From: Albimonas sp041685625
Lineage (GTDB): Bacteria > Pseudomonadota > Alphaproteobacteria > Rhodobacterales > Rhodobacteraceae
NCBI GenBank assembly: GCA_041685625.1
Contig: JAWLFJ010000037.1
Span: 1-30,355 of the forward strand
Direction: 5' to 3'
Length of the DNA: 30,355 nt
Each line of letters starts with the position of its first letter. Position 1 is the stretch's first letter. This document shows positions 1 through 9,300 of the stretch, piece by piece. A model generated the notes under the pieces. The model worked only from the letters and a program-made list of their open reading frames with translations. It was not told the origin of the DNA and made no database searches. The translations under genes were made by a program, and so were the position numbers.

Positions 1-462
1 GGTCTCGTTGTACTGTACGCAGTACTCGTACTGTTCGTAGCTCCTGGTCAGCCGGAACTCGTAGTCGCCGAAGCCGTTGTCGCCGAACACCTGCTCCACG
101 ATCTCCTGCGCGCTGCGTTCCAGGAAGATCCGGCAGCCCTGCTGCAGACCCAGCATCCAGAGCCAGGGCGCCGCGCGCAGGCGCAGGCCATGGCGCCGGT
201 CGCGCGCGCCGAGGATCTCGGCCTCGGTCACGAAGGCGTTGAAGTGCCGGGGCTCGCCGTCGCGCATCGTCTCCATCGCGACGGTGAGCGGGGTTCCGAG
301 CAGCGCGTCGAGATCGACGTCGGGGGCGTCCGCCACCGCCTCGAGTTCCATGTCGAAGGGGGTCGACAGCGCCTCGGTCATCCGCATCCGGCGCAGTCCC
401 AGCGCCCCGTCGCCGAGCGCGGTGACGAGGCGGATGCGCCGGGTCTCCTGCAGGAAGTCCAT
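1..462 (-). CDS. vgrG: VgrG (TssI) type VI spike protein, N-terminal part, cut by the window edge
   Basis: Read on the minus strand from an ATG at 462, 154 codons stay open to base 1, so the gene continues beyond the window. The start fits because a GGGAGACG-like ribosome site lies just upstream. The protein begins MDFLQETRRIRL, and at about residues 136-154 shows the tract SYEQYEYCVQYNET, which closely resembles the gp27-like domain of VgrG proteins (typically YCVQYxETDxxF). VgrG trimers form the needle tip that sits on the Hcp tube and carries effectors. Only the first quarter of the gp27-like domain is visible, so any C-terminal effector extension cannot be judged. The gene is divergent from the adhesin and type VI genes to the right; the type VI components missing here may follow it on the left. 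Family identification is firm; the rest is context. Confidence 0.88.
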   Translation of the reverse strand, partial: MDFLQETRRIRLVTALGDGALGLRRMRMTEALSTPFDMELEAVADAPDVDLDALLGTPLTVAMETMRDGEPRHFNAFVTEAEILGARDRRHGLRLRAAPWLWMLGLQQGCRIFLERSAQEIVEQVFGDNGFGDYEFRLTRSYEQYEYCVQYNET

Positions 463-505
463 GGCTCGTCTCCCGGGCCGGCCGCGGCCGCAAGACCGCG
501 AAGGG

Positions 506-535
506 ATCCTACGCTCCGGCCCGGCCGGCTGTCGA
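506..535 (-). promoter_or_regulatory. Putative sigma70-type promoter for vgrG
   Basis: On the minus strand TCGACA (530-535) and TAGGAT (506-511) are separated by 18 bp. This is a good match to -35 and -10 hexamers, and predicts a transcript start roughly 37 nt before the vgrG ATG. Recognised by eye only; GC-rich genomes give such matches by chance. Confidence 0.4.
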
Positions 536-610
536 CCGGCGGGCGCGGCGGGCGCGTTCCCCCTCCGCTAGCGCGGGATGCGTTAGTCGGGCGTGAAATC
601 TCGATGATCG

Positions 611-639
611 TTGCGCGATTCGCACCCCTCCGGTATTCA
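611..639 (+). promoter_or_regulatory. Putative sigma70-type promoter upstream of the OmpA-like gene
   Basis: TTGCGC (611-616), a 17-bp spacer and TATTCA (634-639) lie in the most AT-rich part of the divergent spacer. The remaining 463-834 spacer shows no convincing gene. A transcript from here would have a leader of nearly 190 nt before the OmpA-like start at 835. The same TTGCGC hexamer occurs in the putative tssB promoter. Confidence 0.35.
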
Positions 640-834
640 TCATCATGTCGCTCGGGGCGCCGGGGCGGATCGATCACACCGTCGCGCGCCGTCACCGTCT
701 TCCGTTGCGAAATGCAGGCGACTCGGGCGAAGCTGATGTCTGACTCCTTCGATCCGGTGCGCCGTCGCCGGATCGGCGACGGCCGGGGACGCGGATCGGC
801 GGAGGACGGACCGATCTATCGAAGGAATGGAGCC

Positions 835-1512
835 GTGAAGACATTCGCGATCACAGCCGCCGCGCTGGGGCTCGTCGCCATGGCCGCGGGGACGGCCTCG
901 GCGCAGATGAGCGCGGCCGAGCGGGCGGACCTGAACCGCCGCATCCTGATGCAGGCCGACCGCGCCGCGGCCGCCGACTCGGTCGAGTCGCCGGGCGGCG
1001 TGGGCGAGACCCGCGGCGTGCGTCTCCAGCTCGGCGACGACGCGGAGGCGCAGGCCACCGGGCAGACCCGCGTCGAGGCGCGCGCCCGGCCCGAGCCCGA
1101 GGATCCGCCCGCCACCGCCGCCGCGACCGGCACGCCCGACTACGATCCGGTGGACGACGCGGCGCGCATCGACTTCTCGATCACGTTCGAGACCGACAGC
1201 GCCTTCATCCGCGCCAGCGCGGAGCCGCTGCTGAACGACCTGTGCGAGGTGCTGACCACCACGCCGGAATTCGCCGATCTGCGCTTCCGCATCATCGGGC
1301 ACGCGGACCGCTCCGGCGGGGCGGCCTACAACCGCCGCCTCTCGGCAGCCCGCGCCGAGGAGGTCAAGCGCCACCTGATCGACGAATGCGGCATGGACGG
1401 GGCCCGGCTCGAGGCGGTGGGCGTCGGCTTCGCCTATCCGCTGCCGGACGTGCCGCCGGTGGCCGAGGCGCAGCGACGGGTCGAGCTTCAGGTGGCGCCC
1501 GGCAGCGTCTGA
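835..1512 (+). CDS. Periplasmic OmpA-family (peptidoglycan-binding) protein
   Basis: The protein has 225 residues. GTG at 835 is chosen because it follows AAGGA at a sensible distance and gives a clean Sec signal peptide, with cleavage likely after ASA at residue 23; the frame stays open further upstream but without a signal sequence. Residues about 24-105 are a low-complexity Ala/Arg/Glu/Pro linker. Residues about 111-220 form an OmpA C-terminal domain with GHAD (155-158), the YNxxLSxxRA-like helix (165-173) and the terminal RRVEL (214-218); the Asp and Arg of these motifs normally bind diaminopimelate in peptidoglycan. There is no beta-barrel and no lipobox, so this is a soluble or exported wall-binding protein rather than a porin. 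The canonical segment before RRVEL is slightly shortened. It sits before the two-partner secretion genes, 147 bp away with hairpins between, so co-transcription is possible but unproved. Role in adhesin anchoring or in the type VI system is speculative. Confidence 0.85.
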   Translation: MKTFAITAAALGLVAMAAGTASAQMSAAERADLNRRILMQADRAAAADSVESPGGVGETRGVRLQLGDDAEAQATGQTRVEARARPEPEDPPATAAATGTPDYDPVDDAARIDFSITFETDSAFIRASAEPLLNDLCEVLTTTPEFADLRFRIIGHADRSGGAAYNRRLSAARAEEVKRHLIDECGMDGARLEAVGVGFAYPLPDVPPVAEAQRRVELQVAPGSV

Positions 1513-1558
1513 CGCGCCGCGACGCCCTCGCCGCCCGCGACCGGGCGGCGTCGACGCC

Positions 1559-1590
1559 GGGCGGCCCCCCCAGGCGACGGGGGGCCGCCC
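1559..1590 (+). terminator. Strong GC hairpin between the OmpA-like gene and tpsB (possible terminator or attenuator)
   Basis: A perfect 12-bp inverted repeat, GGGCGGCCCCCC (1559-1570) and GGGGGGCCGCCC (1579-1590), has an 8-nt loop. A second, weaker hairpin lies just before it (1520-1553, CCGCCCG with CGGGCGG nested inside CGACGCC/GGCGTCG). No T-run follows, so it is not a classical intrinsic terminator; it could pause or protect the transcript. Confidence 0.4.
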
Positions 1591-1659
1591 CAACAGGGTC
1601 GAGCGACCCGACCGGGACGGCGAGGACCGCGCCCGGCACGACGCGAAGAGGCGAGGGGC

Positions 1660-3372
1660 ATGACAGGGATGGGACGTGCGCGCTGGGCCGGGCCGTTGGC
1701 GGCCGCGGCGTTGGCGGTCGTCGCGGTTCCGGCGGGCGGACAGGTGCAGCCGGCCGGCCGCGCGCTGGAGAGCGCCGCGCCCGAGGCCCCGGATCCCGAG
1801 CGCGCCCCGCTGCCGGGGTCCGGGATCCCGACCTCTCCCGCCGCGCCGCCGCCCGGCGGTTCGGCCTTCGTCCTCTCCGACGTGCGGATCGAGGGCGCGA
1901 CGCTCTTCGGCGACGAGACTCTCGCGCCGCTCTGGGCCGACCTCGTCGGCGTCGAGATCTCTCCGGTCGAGGCGGGGCGCATCGCCCAGGCGGTGGAGGC
2001 CTTCTTCCGCGACGAGGGCTACGTCTTCACCCGCGTCCTGCCGACGGCCGTCGACCCGGCCTCGGGCCGCGTCACGCTGCGCGTGATCGAGGCGCGGATC
2101 ACCTCGGTGACGCTCGAGGAGCCCGACGGCGACATCGGCCCGGTCCGCGCCCTCGTGGAGCGGCTGGCGCGGCCGCTCGAGGGGCTCGAGAACCCCAGGC
2201 TGGCCGATCTGGAGCGGGTGCTGCTTCTCCTCAACGACATCCCCGGCATCGTGCGCGCCACCGCCGTCCCGCGCCGCGGAGAGGGCGGGCCCGGCGCGGT
2301 CGCGCTCGTGATCAACGCCGAACGCGACGCCCTCGGCGGCGCGCTCTTCGCCGACGACCGCCAGACGCCGGCCTTCGGCCCCGGCGTGATCGGCGCGCTG
2401 GGGGAGTGGCGGAGCTGGTCCTCCGGCGCGGACACCACCCGGCTGACCTTCACCAACTCGTTCGGCGACGCCCTCGGGCAGGAGTTCTGGACCGATCTCG
2501 GCCTGCGCCGGATCTTCCAGGTCGAGCATGAGCGGCATCTGGGCGCCGACGGCACGCGCGTCGGGGGGCGGGCGCTCCACTCGGCCTCGGCCCCGGAGGA
2601 GGAGCTGGCGCGTCTCGACCTCGAGGGCGAGGAGACCGAGTTCGAAGTCTGGGTCGAGCACCCGGTGCTGCGCACGCGGCCGGCCTCGGTCTGGCTGCGC
2701 GCCGGCTTCTCGGCGCGGGACAGCCGGCTCTCGACGCCGGGACGCACGGTGACGAACGATTCGCTGCGCCGCGCGTCCCTCGGCGCGCGCGCGCTGACGC
2801 GCGACGCGACGGGCTACGTCCTCGCGAACGTCGAGATCTCGCAGGGGCTGGACGTGTTCGACGCCAGCGAGCCGGACGACGCGGATCTCTCGCGCTCGGA
2901 CGGCGATCCTCAGGCGACGATCCTGAGCGGCGGGCTGGAGCGCGAGCAGCTGCTCGTCGGCGCCTTCTCGCTGTTCGTGCGCGCGGAGGGCCAGTGGGCC
3001 TCGGACCCGCTGCCCGCGGGCGAGGAGTTCGAGCTCGGCGGCGTCACCTTCGGGCGCGGCTACGATCCCTCCGAGGTGCTCGGCGATCACGGCTACGGCA
3101 CGGCGCTGGAGCTGCGCAGGACCGACGCGGTCGAGGTCGGCCCCTACGGCATCGAGACCGTCGCCTACGGCTTCCTCGACTACGGCCGGGTGCTCAACAT
3201 CGGCATCGGCGTGCCGGACGCGGACGAGCTGGTCTCCGTCGGCTTCGGCCTCCGCGCGCGGCCCACGCCCAACTCGCTGGTCGGGGTGGAGCTGGCGAAG
3301 CCCATGGAGGCGCTGCGCCGCGACGGCGAGCGTGACCCCCGCCTGTTCCTTTCCGCCCAGATCCAGTTCTGA
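1660..3372 (+). CDS. Two-partner secretion outer-membrane transporter (FhaC/ShlB/HecB family, TpsB)
   Basis: The protein has 570 residues, normal for the family. ATG at 1660 follows a purine-rich AGAGGCGAGGGG site. Residues 1-28 form a signal peptide, followed by a Pro/Ala-rich linker to about residue 68. Residues about 70-145 form a POTRA_2-type domain (FVLSDVRIEGATLF, then a segment about DEGYVFTRVLP). A second POTRA-like part and a 16-strand-type barrel follow. The family signature of the L6 loop, usually VRGY, appears as FGRGY at 464-468, and the chain ends in phenylalanine as expected for an outer-membrane barrel. TpsB proteins recognise the N-terminal TPS domain of their partner in the periplasm and thread it across the outer membrane. 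The tpsA gene starts 23 bp downstream, as expected for a cognate pair. Confidence 0.93.
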   Translation: MTGMGRARWAGPLAAAALAVVAVPAGGQVQPAGRALESAAPEAPDPERAPLPGSGIPTSPAAPPPGGSAFVLSDVRIEGATLFGDETLAPLWADLVGVEISPVEAGRIAQAVEAFFRDEGYVFTRVLPTAVDPASGRVTLRVIEARITSVTLEEPDGDIGPVRALVERLARPLEGLENPRLADLERVLLLLNDIPGIVRATAVPRRGEGGPGAVALVINAERDALGGALFADDRQTPAFGPGVIGALGEWRSWSSGADTTRLTFTNSFGDALGQEFWTDLGLRRIFQVEHERHLGADGTRVGGRALHSASAPEEELARLDLEGEETEFEVWVEHPVLRTRPASVWLRAGFSARDSRLSTPGRTVTNDSLRRASLGARALTRDATGYVLANVEISQGLDVFDASEPDDADLSRSDGDPQATILSGGLEREQLLVGAFSLFVRAEGQWASDPLPAGEEFELGGVTFGRGYDPSEVLGDHGYGTALELRRTDAVEVGPYGIETVAYGFLDYGRVLNIGIGVPDADELVSVGFGLRARPTPNSLVGVELAKPMEALRRDGERDPRLFLSAQIQF

Positions 3373-3395
3373 GCCCGTCGGCAGGAGCCGCCCGC

Positions 3396-6300
3396 ATGTC
3401 CCCGCCTCCCTCCGCCGCCGCCCCGTCCCGCGTCGCCGCGCGCGGTTCCGCCCGGCGCCGGACGGCGCGCCTGGTCGGCGTCTCGGCCGTCGCGCTCGCG
3501 GCCGCGCTGGCGGGGCTGCAGCCCCTCTCCGCCCTCGCCGGGCCGGAGGGCGGCAAGGTCAAGCGCGGCGAGGCGCGGATCGAGACGCACGGCGCCGTCA
3601 CCACGATCCGCCAGGGCGGCTCCAAGGTCGTGATCGACTGGGAGAGCTTCGACGTCGGAGCCGACGAGGTGGTGCGCTTCCTGCAGCCCGGCCGCGAATC
3701 CGTCGCCCTGAACCGCGTGCTCGACGCCGCGCCCAGCCACATCCGCGGGCGGCTGGAGGCGAACGGCAACGTCTGGCTGATCAACCGGCACGGCGTGATC
3801 TTCCACCAGTCCTCGGTGGTGAACGTGGGAGGGCTGCTGGCCTCGACCGCGGACATCACCGACGACGACTTCATGGCCGGACGCTACGAGTTCGGCATCC
3901 CCGGCGCCCCCGGCGCGCGCGTCGTCGCCGAGGGCGAGATCAGCTTCGCCGACCACGGCCTCGTCGGCCTGATCGGCGCGCACGCCGAGAACCGCGGCGT
4001 GATCCGCGGCCGCGTCGGTCAGGTGGTGGTGGCGGGGGCCGAGACCTACGCCGTGGACCTGGCCGGCGACGGCCTCTTCGCCTTCGAGTTCGACGAGGCG
4101 ACGGCGGGCGTCTCCGCCGCCCAGGCCGGCGAGATCGTCAACGCGGGCGGCGAGGTGCTGATCTCCGCCGCCTCGGCCGACGCCATGGTCGACAACGTCG
4201 TCTCGGTCGAGGGCGTGGTCTCGGCCGACCTCGCGGACGGGGCGGGCGGCGCGGTCACGGTCTCCGCTCCGGGCGGCGAGGCGCGGCTGGCGGGGGAGAT
4301 CGGCGCGCGCGGCGGCGACGGCGGACGCATCGACGTGCGCGCGCGCCGCGTCGCGGTGTCCGAGGGCGCGCGGCTCGACGTCTCCGGCGCGGCCAGGGGC
4401 GGCGAGACCGTCGTGATCGCCGAGGAGCACCTCGACTTCGCCGGCGTCGCCCTCGCCCGCGGCGCGGAGGGCGGCGGCTTCATCGAGACCTCGGGCGCGA
4501 CGCTGAGCGTCGCCGGCGAGGTCTCCACCGGTCCGGGAGGGACCTGGCTCGTCGATCCCACCGATCTCGACCTCGGCGGCGCCGATTCGAACTTCGACCG
4601 GACCACGGTGCGCGCGGCGATCGCGGACGGCACCGGCTTCGTCGCCGACACCTCGAACCCGCCGGGCGGCGGCGACGCGGGCGAGCCCGGCGACGTCACG
4701 GTCTTCGGCGACTTCCTGGCCGGGATCGACCTCGACGACGGCGTGGCCGCGGGCTCGATCACCCTGCGCGCCGACGGGCGGATCAAGCTCGCCGGCTCGG
4801 ACGGCGTCACGCAGGTCGCCGGCGACGGCGGCGCGCTCTCGGTCACGCTGATCTCGGCCGCCGGCACGGGCGGCATCGACCAGGGCGCGGCGCCGATCAC
4901 GCTCGGCGACGGCTCGGTCCTTCGGCTGGAGGGGGGCGCGGCCGAAAGCCTGCCCGCCTTCTCCGCCGACCTCCTCGTGGCGCTGACCGCGAACCGCTAC
5001 CTCGCGCGCTCGGACGGGAGGATCACGGTCCAGGCCGGCTCGGCCGTCGATCCGGCGGACCTGCTGCCGGTGCTCGAGGGCGGCGGCGCCGCGACGCTCG
5101 AATCCGCCGGCGACAACGTCCGCGTGGTCGACGGCCTCGAGGCGATCTCCGTGAACGCCGGGGAGAGCGCCGCGCTCTCGCTGAGCGCCCGCGGCAACGT
5201 GACCCTCGCCGACCCGGACGGGTCGATCGGGCGGGCCGGCGGTCCGCAGGGCGCGCTCGCGCTGTCGGTCACCTCCGAAAGCCTGAACATCAACGGCGCG
5301 GCCACCCTCACGGTGATCGGGGGCGACGTGCTGCGCCTGACGCGACGCGGAGACGTGACGGTCGCCGGGAACTCGGGCGCCACCTTCGACACGCGGGAAT
5401 TCGACTTCTGGGAGCAGGGCGCCACCGTCGAGTTCGCGGCGGCCGCCTTCGACGGCGCGCCCGGCGACCTGACGGTCGAGGGCGGCTTCAGCGACGCGAC
5501 GGCGGTGGACGTGCCGGCGGGGCTGACCGGGGGCGTCGGTCTCTTCGCCGACGGCGAACTCGCCTTCGCGAACGGCTCCGACGGCATCGTGCAGACGCCG
5601 GGCGGCGGGGCGTTCGACCTGGTGCTGCGGGCCGACACCTTCTTCTTCGACGCGGGCGAGCCGATCGAGGTGGCCGCCGGCGGCTCCGTCTCCATCACCG
5701 GTCTCGCCGCGGCCGACATCGGCCTGCGCGACATCACCGCGCCGGAGCTCTCCGTCGTCTCCGGGCGCGGCATCCGGCAGAACGGGACCACCGGCCTCGT
5801 CGTCTCGGGATCGGCGAGCTTCGTCGGGACGGGCGCGGGCGACCTCGTGCTCGGCGACGGCGATCTCGCGAACGCCTCCAACGTCAACGACTTCGCCGCG
5901 GTCTCCGCCGTCACCGGGACCGGGGCCGTCCTGCTCGACGACCTCGGCGGCATGGTCGTCGGCGACCTGGCCGGCGGCTCGCTCGACCTCGTCTCGGACG
6001 GCGCCGTCACGCAGCAGGCGGGCACGACCGCGGTCGTCGGCGCCGCGAGGCTGACCGCCGCCGGCGTGACGCTGGCCGAGGCCGGCAACGCCTTCGCCGA
6101 AGTCGACGCGACCGCCCCGGGCGGGGCCGTCTCGATCCGCGACGACGCCGGCGACCTCCTGCTCGGCGACGTCGCGGCGGGCTCGCTCACGGTGCGCGCC
6201 GCCGGCGCGGTGGACCAGCGCGACGCGGGCCTCGCGACCGGCTCGGCGCTCGTGGTGGACGGCGCCGTCTCGGTCGCCGCCGGCGGGGCGGTGGACCTCG

Positions 6301-9300
6301 GCAACACGGCGAACGCGATCGGCGCGGCCTCGGTCGTGGCGCCCGGTTTCGCGGCGGCGATCACGGATTCGGCCGGCACGCTCGGCCTCGGCGACGTCGC
6401 GGCCTCCAGCCTCGTCCTGCGCGCCGCCGGGGCGGTGACGCAGACCCCCGGAACCACGGTCGAGGTCGCGACCGCCGCGGACCTCTCGACGACCGCCGGC
6501 GGCGTGACGCTCGGCGAGGCCGGCAACGCCTTCTCGACGCTGGCGGTCTCCGCCCCCGGCGACGTGACGATCGACGACGACGACGGCGGGATCACGCTCG
6601 CCGGCGTCTCCGGCGCCGACGTGACGATCCGCACGCAGGGCGGCGTGACCCTATCCGGCGTCTTCGCCGCGACGGGCGACGCGCTGATCTCCGCCATCGC
6701 GCCCGCCGGGCCGGCGCCCGACATCGACCTGACCGGCCCCGGCATCTGGTGCGCGAGCATCGGCGCCGAGGCGGTGGGGGGCGCCGACCGGGGCGCGGTG
6801 AATCTCGCCTCCGACTTCGGCATCACCCTCGGGCGGGTGACGGCGGGGACGCTGCTCGTCACCGCCGGGGGCTCCATCGACCAGCGCTCCGCGGGCGCCG
6901 CGGACCGGATCGACGTCTCCGGCGCGGCGACCTTCGTGCAGTCCTCGCCGCTGCTGCAGACCGTCGCGCTCGCCAATCCCTCGAACGACTTCTCGAGCGT
7001 GCAGATCTCCAGCGCCGGGCCGCTCGACGCCGTCTCGATCGCCGACGCCACCGCCGTCGCGCTCGGCCCGATCTCGGTGCAGACCCTGCTGACGGTCGAG
7101 GCGGCGGGCGGCATCGTGGACGGAGGCGTGCTGACCGCGCCGACGGCCGTGTTCCGCGCCGTCGATCCGGGCGCCGACGTGACGCTCGACTTCGGCCACG
7201 ACTTCGGCGCCGTGACGCTCGCTGCGGGCGGCGACGTGGTGGTCGTCGACACCGACGCGGCGCTCCTCCCGGGCCTGCAGCTGAACGCCGTCGACGCCGG
7301 CTCGCTCTCGGTCACGACGCCGGGGGCGGTGACGCAGCCGCTCGCCGCCGACGGCGCCGGCGTGGTCGTCTCGGGCGAGACCTTCCTGCAGCAGGGCGCC
7401 TCGTTCCCGATCCTCCTCTCGGACGTCGACAACGATTTCGGATCGGTCCGCCTCGGCGGCTTCGCCCCGACCGTCACGCTGCGCGACCGGACCGGGATCG
7501 CGCTCGACGGCATCGCCACGAACGCGCTGAGCGTCACGGCCGGGGGCGACGTGACGGACCTCGCGCCGCTCTCGGCGTCGACGCTCGACGTGACGGTCTC
7601 GGGCGGCGGCGACGTGACGCTCGACGCCGCCAACGCCTTCGGAACGGCGAGCGTGGACGCGGCGGGCGGCGGCGTCGCGCTGCGCGACGCCGACGGTCTC
7701 GGCCTCGTGCTCGGGACCGTGCGCGCCGCCTCGCTCGCCGTCCTCGCGAACGGGCCGATCTCGCAGCTCTTCGGCACGAGCGTCGGGACCGCCGGCGCCC
7801 CGGTGGCCGAGGCCGAGATCACCGCGCTGAACGGCGGCCCGCGGGACGTGATCCTGACGGGCGCCAACGACTTCGACCGGCTCTCCGTGATCGGGGCCGC
7901 CGTCGCGGTCAACGACGTCGACGACCTCGCGCTGGTCGACAGCCGGGCCGAGCGCAGCCTCGCCGCGATCGCCGGCGGCGCGCTCGAGCTCACGCGCGTC
8001 TCGGTGGACGGCCTCGGCGGCGCCTTCCTGCAGACCCTCTCGGCGACCGGCGCCTCGATCGCCGCGACGGACCTCGTGACCGATCTCGGCACGACCTCCC
8101 TGAACGCGACGGCCGGGGACGTCTCGCTGTCCGAATTCTCGGTCGCGGGGCTCGACCTGACCTTGAACGATCCGGGAACACGCACCCTTCTGATGCGCCT
8201 CGGCGAGGTCGGCGACCTCGGCTTCTCGGTGCCCGTGGTGCGGGAGCTGACGCTGGACGGCGTGGTCTTCGCCGGCGGCATCCGCGGCGGCGCCTTCGCC
8301 ACGCCCGGCCGCATCGAGGCGGTGGACCTCGTCCGCCTCGACCGGGTGCGTTCTCCCGCCACGCTCAGCGTCGTCGCGGGCGGCGTGGAGCTCGGCCGCG
8401 TGGACGCGCCCGAACTCTCCGTCACGGCGACGGGCGGCGCGGGGATCACGACCTTCGCCACGCTGCTCGGCGACGCCGCGGTCGGCGACCGGATCGCCTT
8501 CGCGGCGCCCGGCGCGCCGGCGCCGCCCGCGACGGCGGGCGACGGCCGGACGCGCCCCGGACCGGGCCAGCCCACGCTCGACGGCGGCGGCGCCTACACG
8601 GCGCTGGTCGACGTGCCCGGCACCACGGCGCTCTCCGCCACCGCCCCCGGCGCAGGCGTCGCGCTGGACCGGGGCGTCGCCGTCGATCTCGGCGGCGGGC
8701 CGGTGACGCTTGAGAACGATTTCGGAACCGTGCAGGGCGCCGCGGACGCCGGCTTCGCCCTGCGCGACGCCTCGGGCCTCCGCCTCGGCGGCGTGAGCGT
8801 CGCGAACGGCGACCTCACGGTCGAGGCGGCGACGGTCGCGGCCGGCGCGCTCGACGGCACCGGCGCGGCGATCGTCGCGGACGCGGCAATCCTCTCCACC
8901 GGGGTCGCGGGCTCGGACGTCGCTCTGGCCGGGCCGAACGACGTGGACGCCTTGAGCGCGACCGTCGCCGGCGCGCTGACCTTCCGGGACGTGGACGGCC
9001 TCGTCCTCGGCCCGATCGCCGCCGACGCCGTGACGCTGGACGCCGCCACCGCCTCCGTCGGCCCCCTGATCCAGACGGCTCCGATCGTGACCGGCACGCT
9101 CTCCGTCTCCACCGGCGCCGCCGGGTCGGACATCGTGCTGACGCAGCTCAACGCCGTCGACCGGCTGGAGGCCGCCTCCGCCGGGAGCCTGAGCTTCCGC
9201 GACGCCGACGCGTTGACGCTCGGCCCGATCGCGGCCGCCGGCGACGCGACGCTGGAGGCGGCGGTCTCGGCCGCCGGCGCGCTGACGCAGACCGATCCGC

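Noticed and set aside
735..834. An earlier in-frame ATG start for the OmpA-like protein
   Set aside because: It would add 33 Arg-rich residues in front of a clean signal peptide. GTG at 835 has a ribosome site and gives the expected exported protein.
643..3090. 815-codon minus-strand frame opposite the OmpA-like gene and tpsB
   Set aside because: It lies antisense to two well-supported genes and has Arg/Gly/Ala/Asp-rich composition without motifs. The same applies to the long minus-strand frames at 6651-10418, 9668-12175, 13974-16763, 16588-18429, 18820-20409, 22612-25410 and 24468-27071.
3332..8713. Long plus-strand open frame overlapping tpsA
   Set aside because: Its product is almost wholly Arg/Gly/Ala low complexity, the usual shadow of a GC-rich gene in another frame, and no domain is visible.
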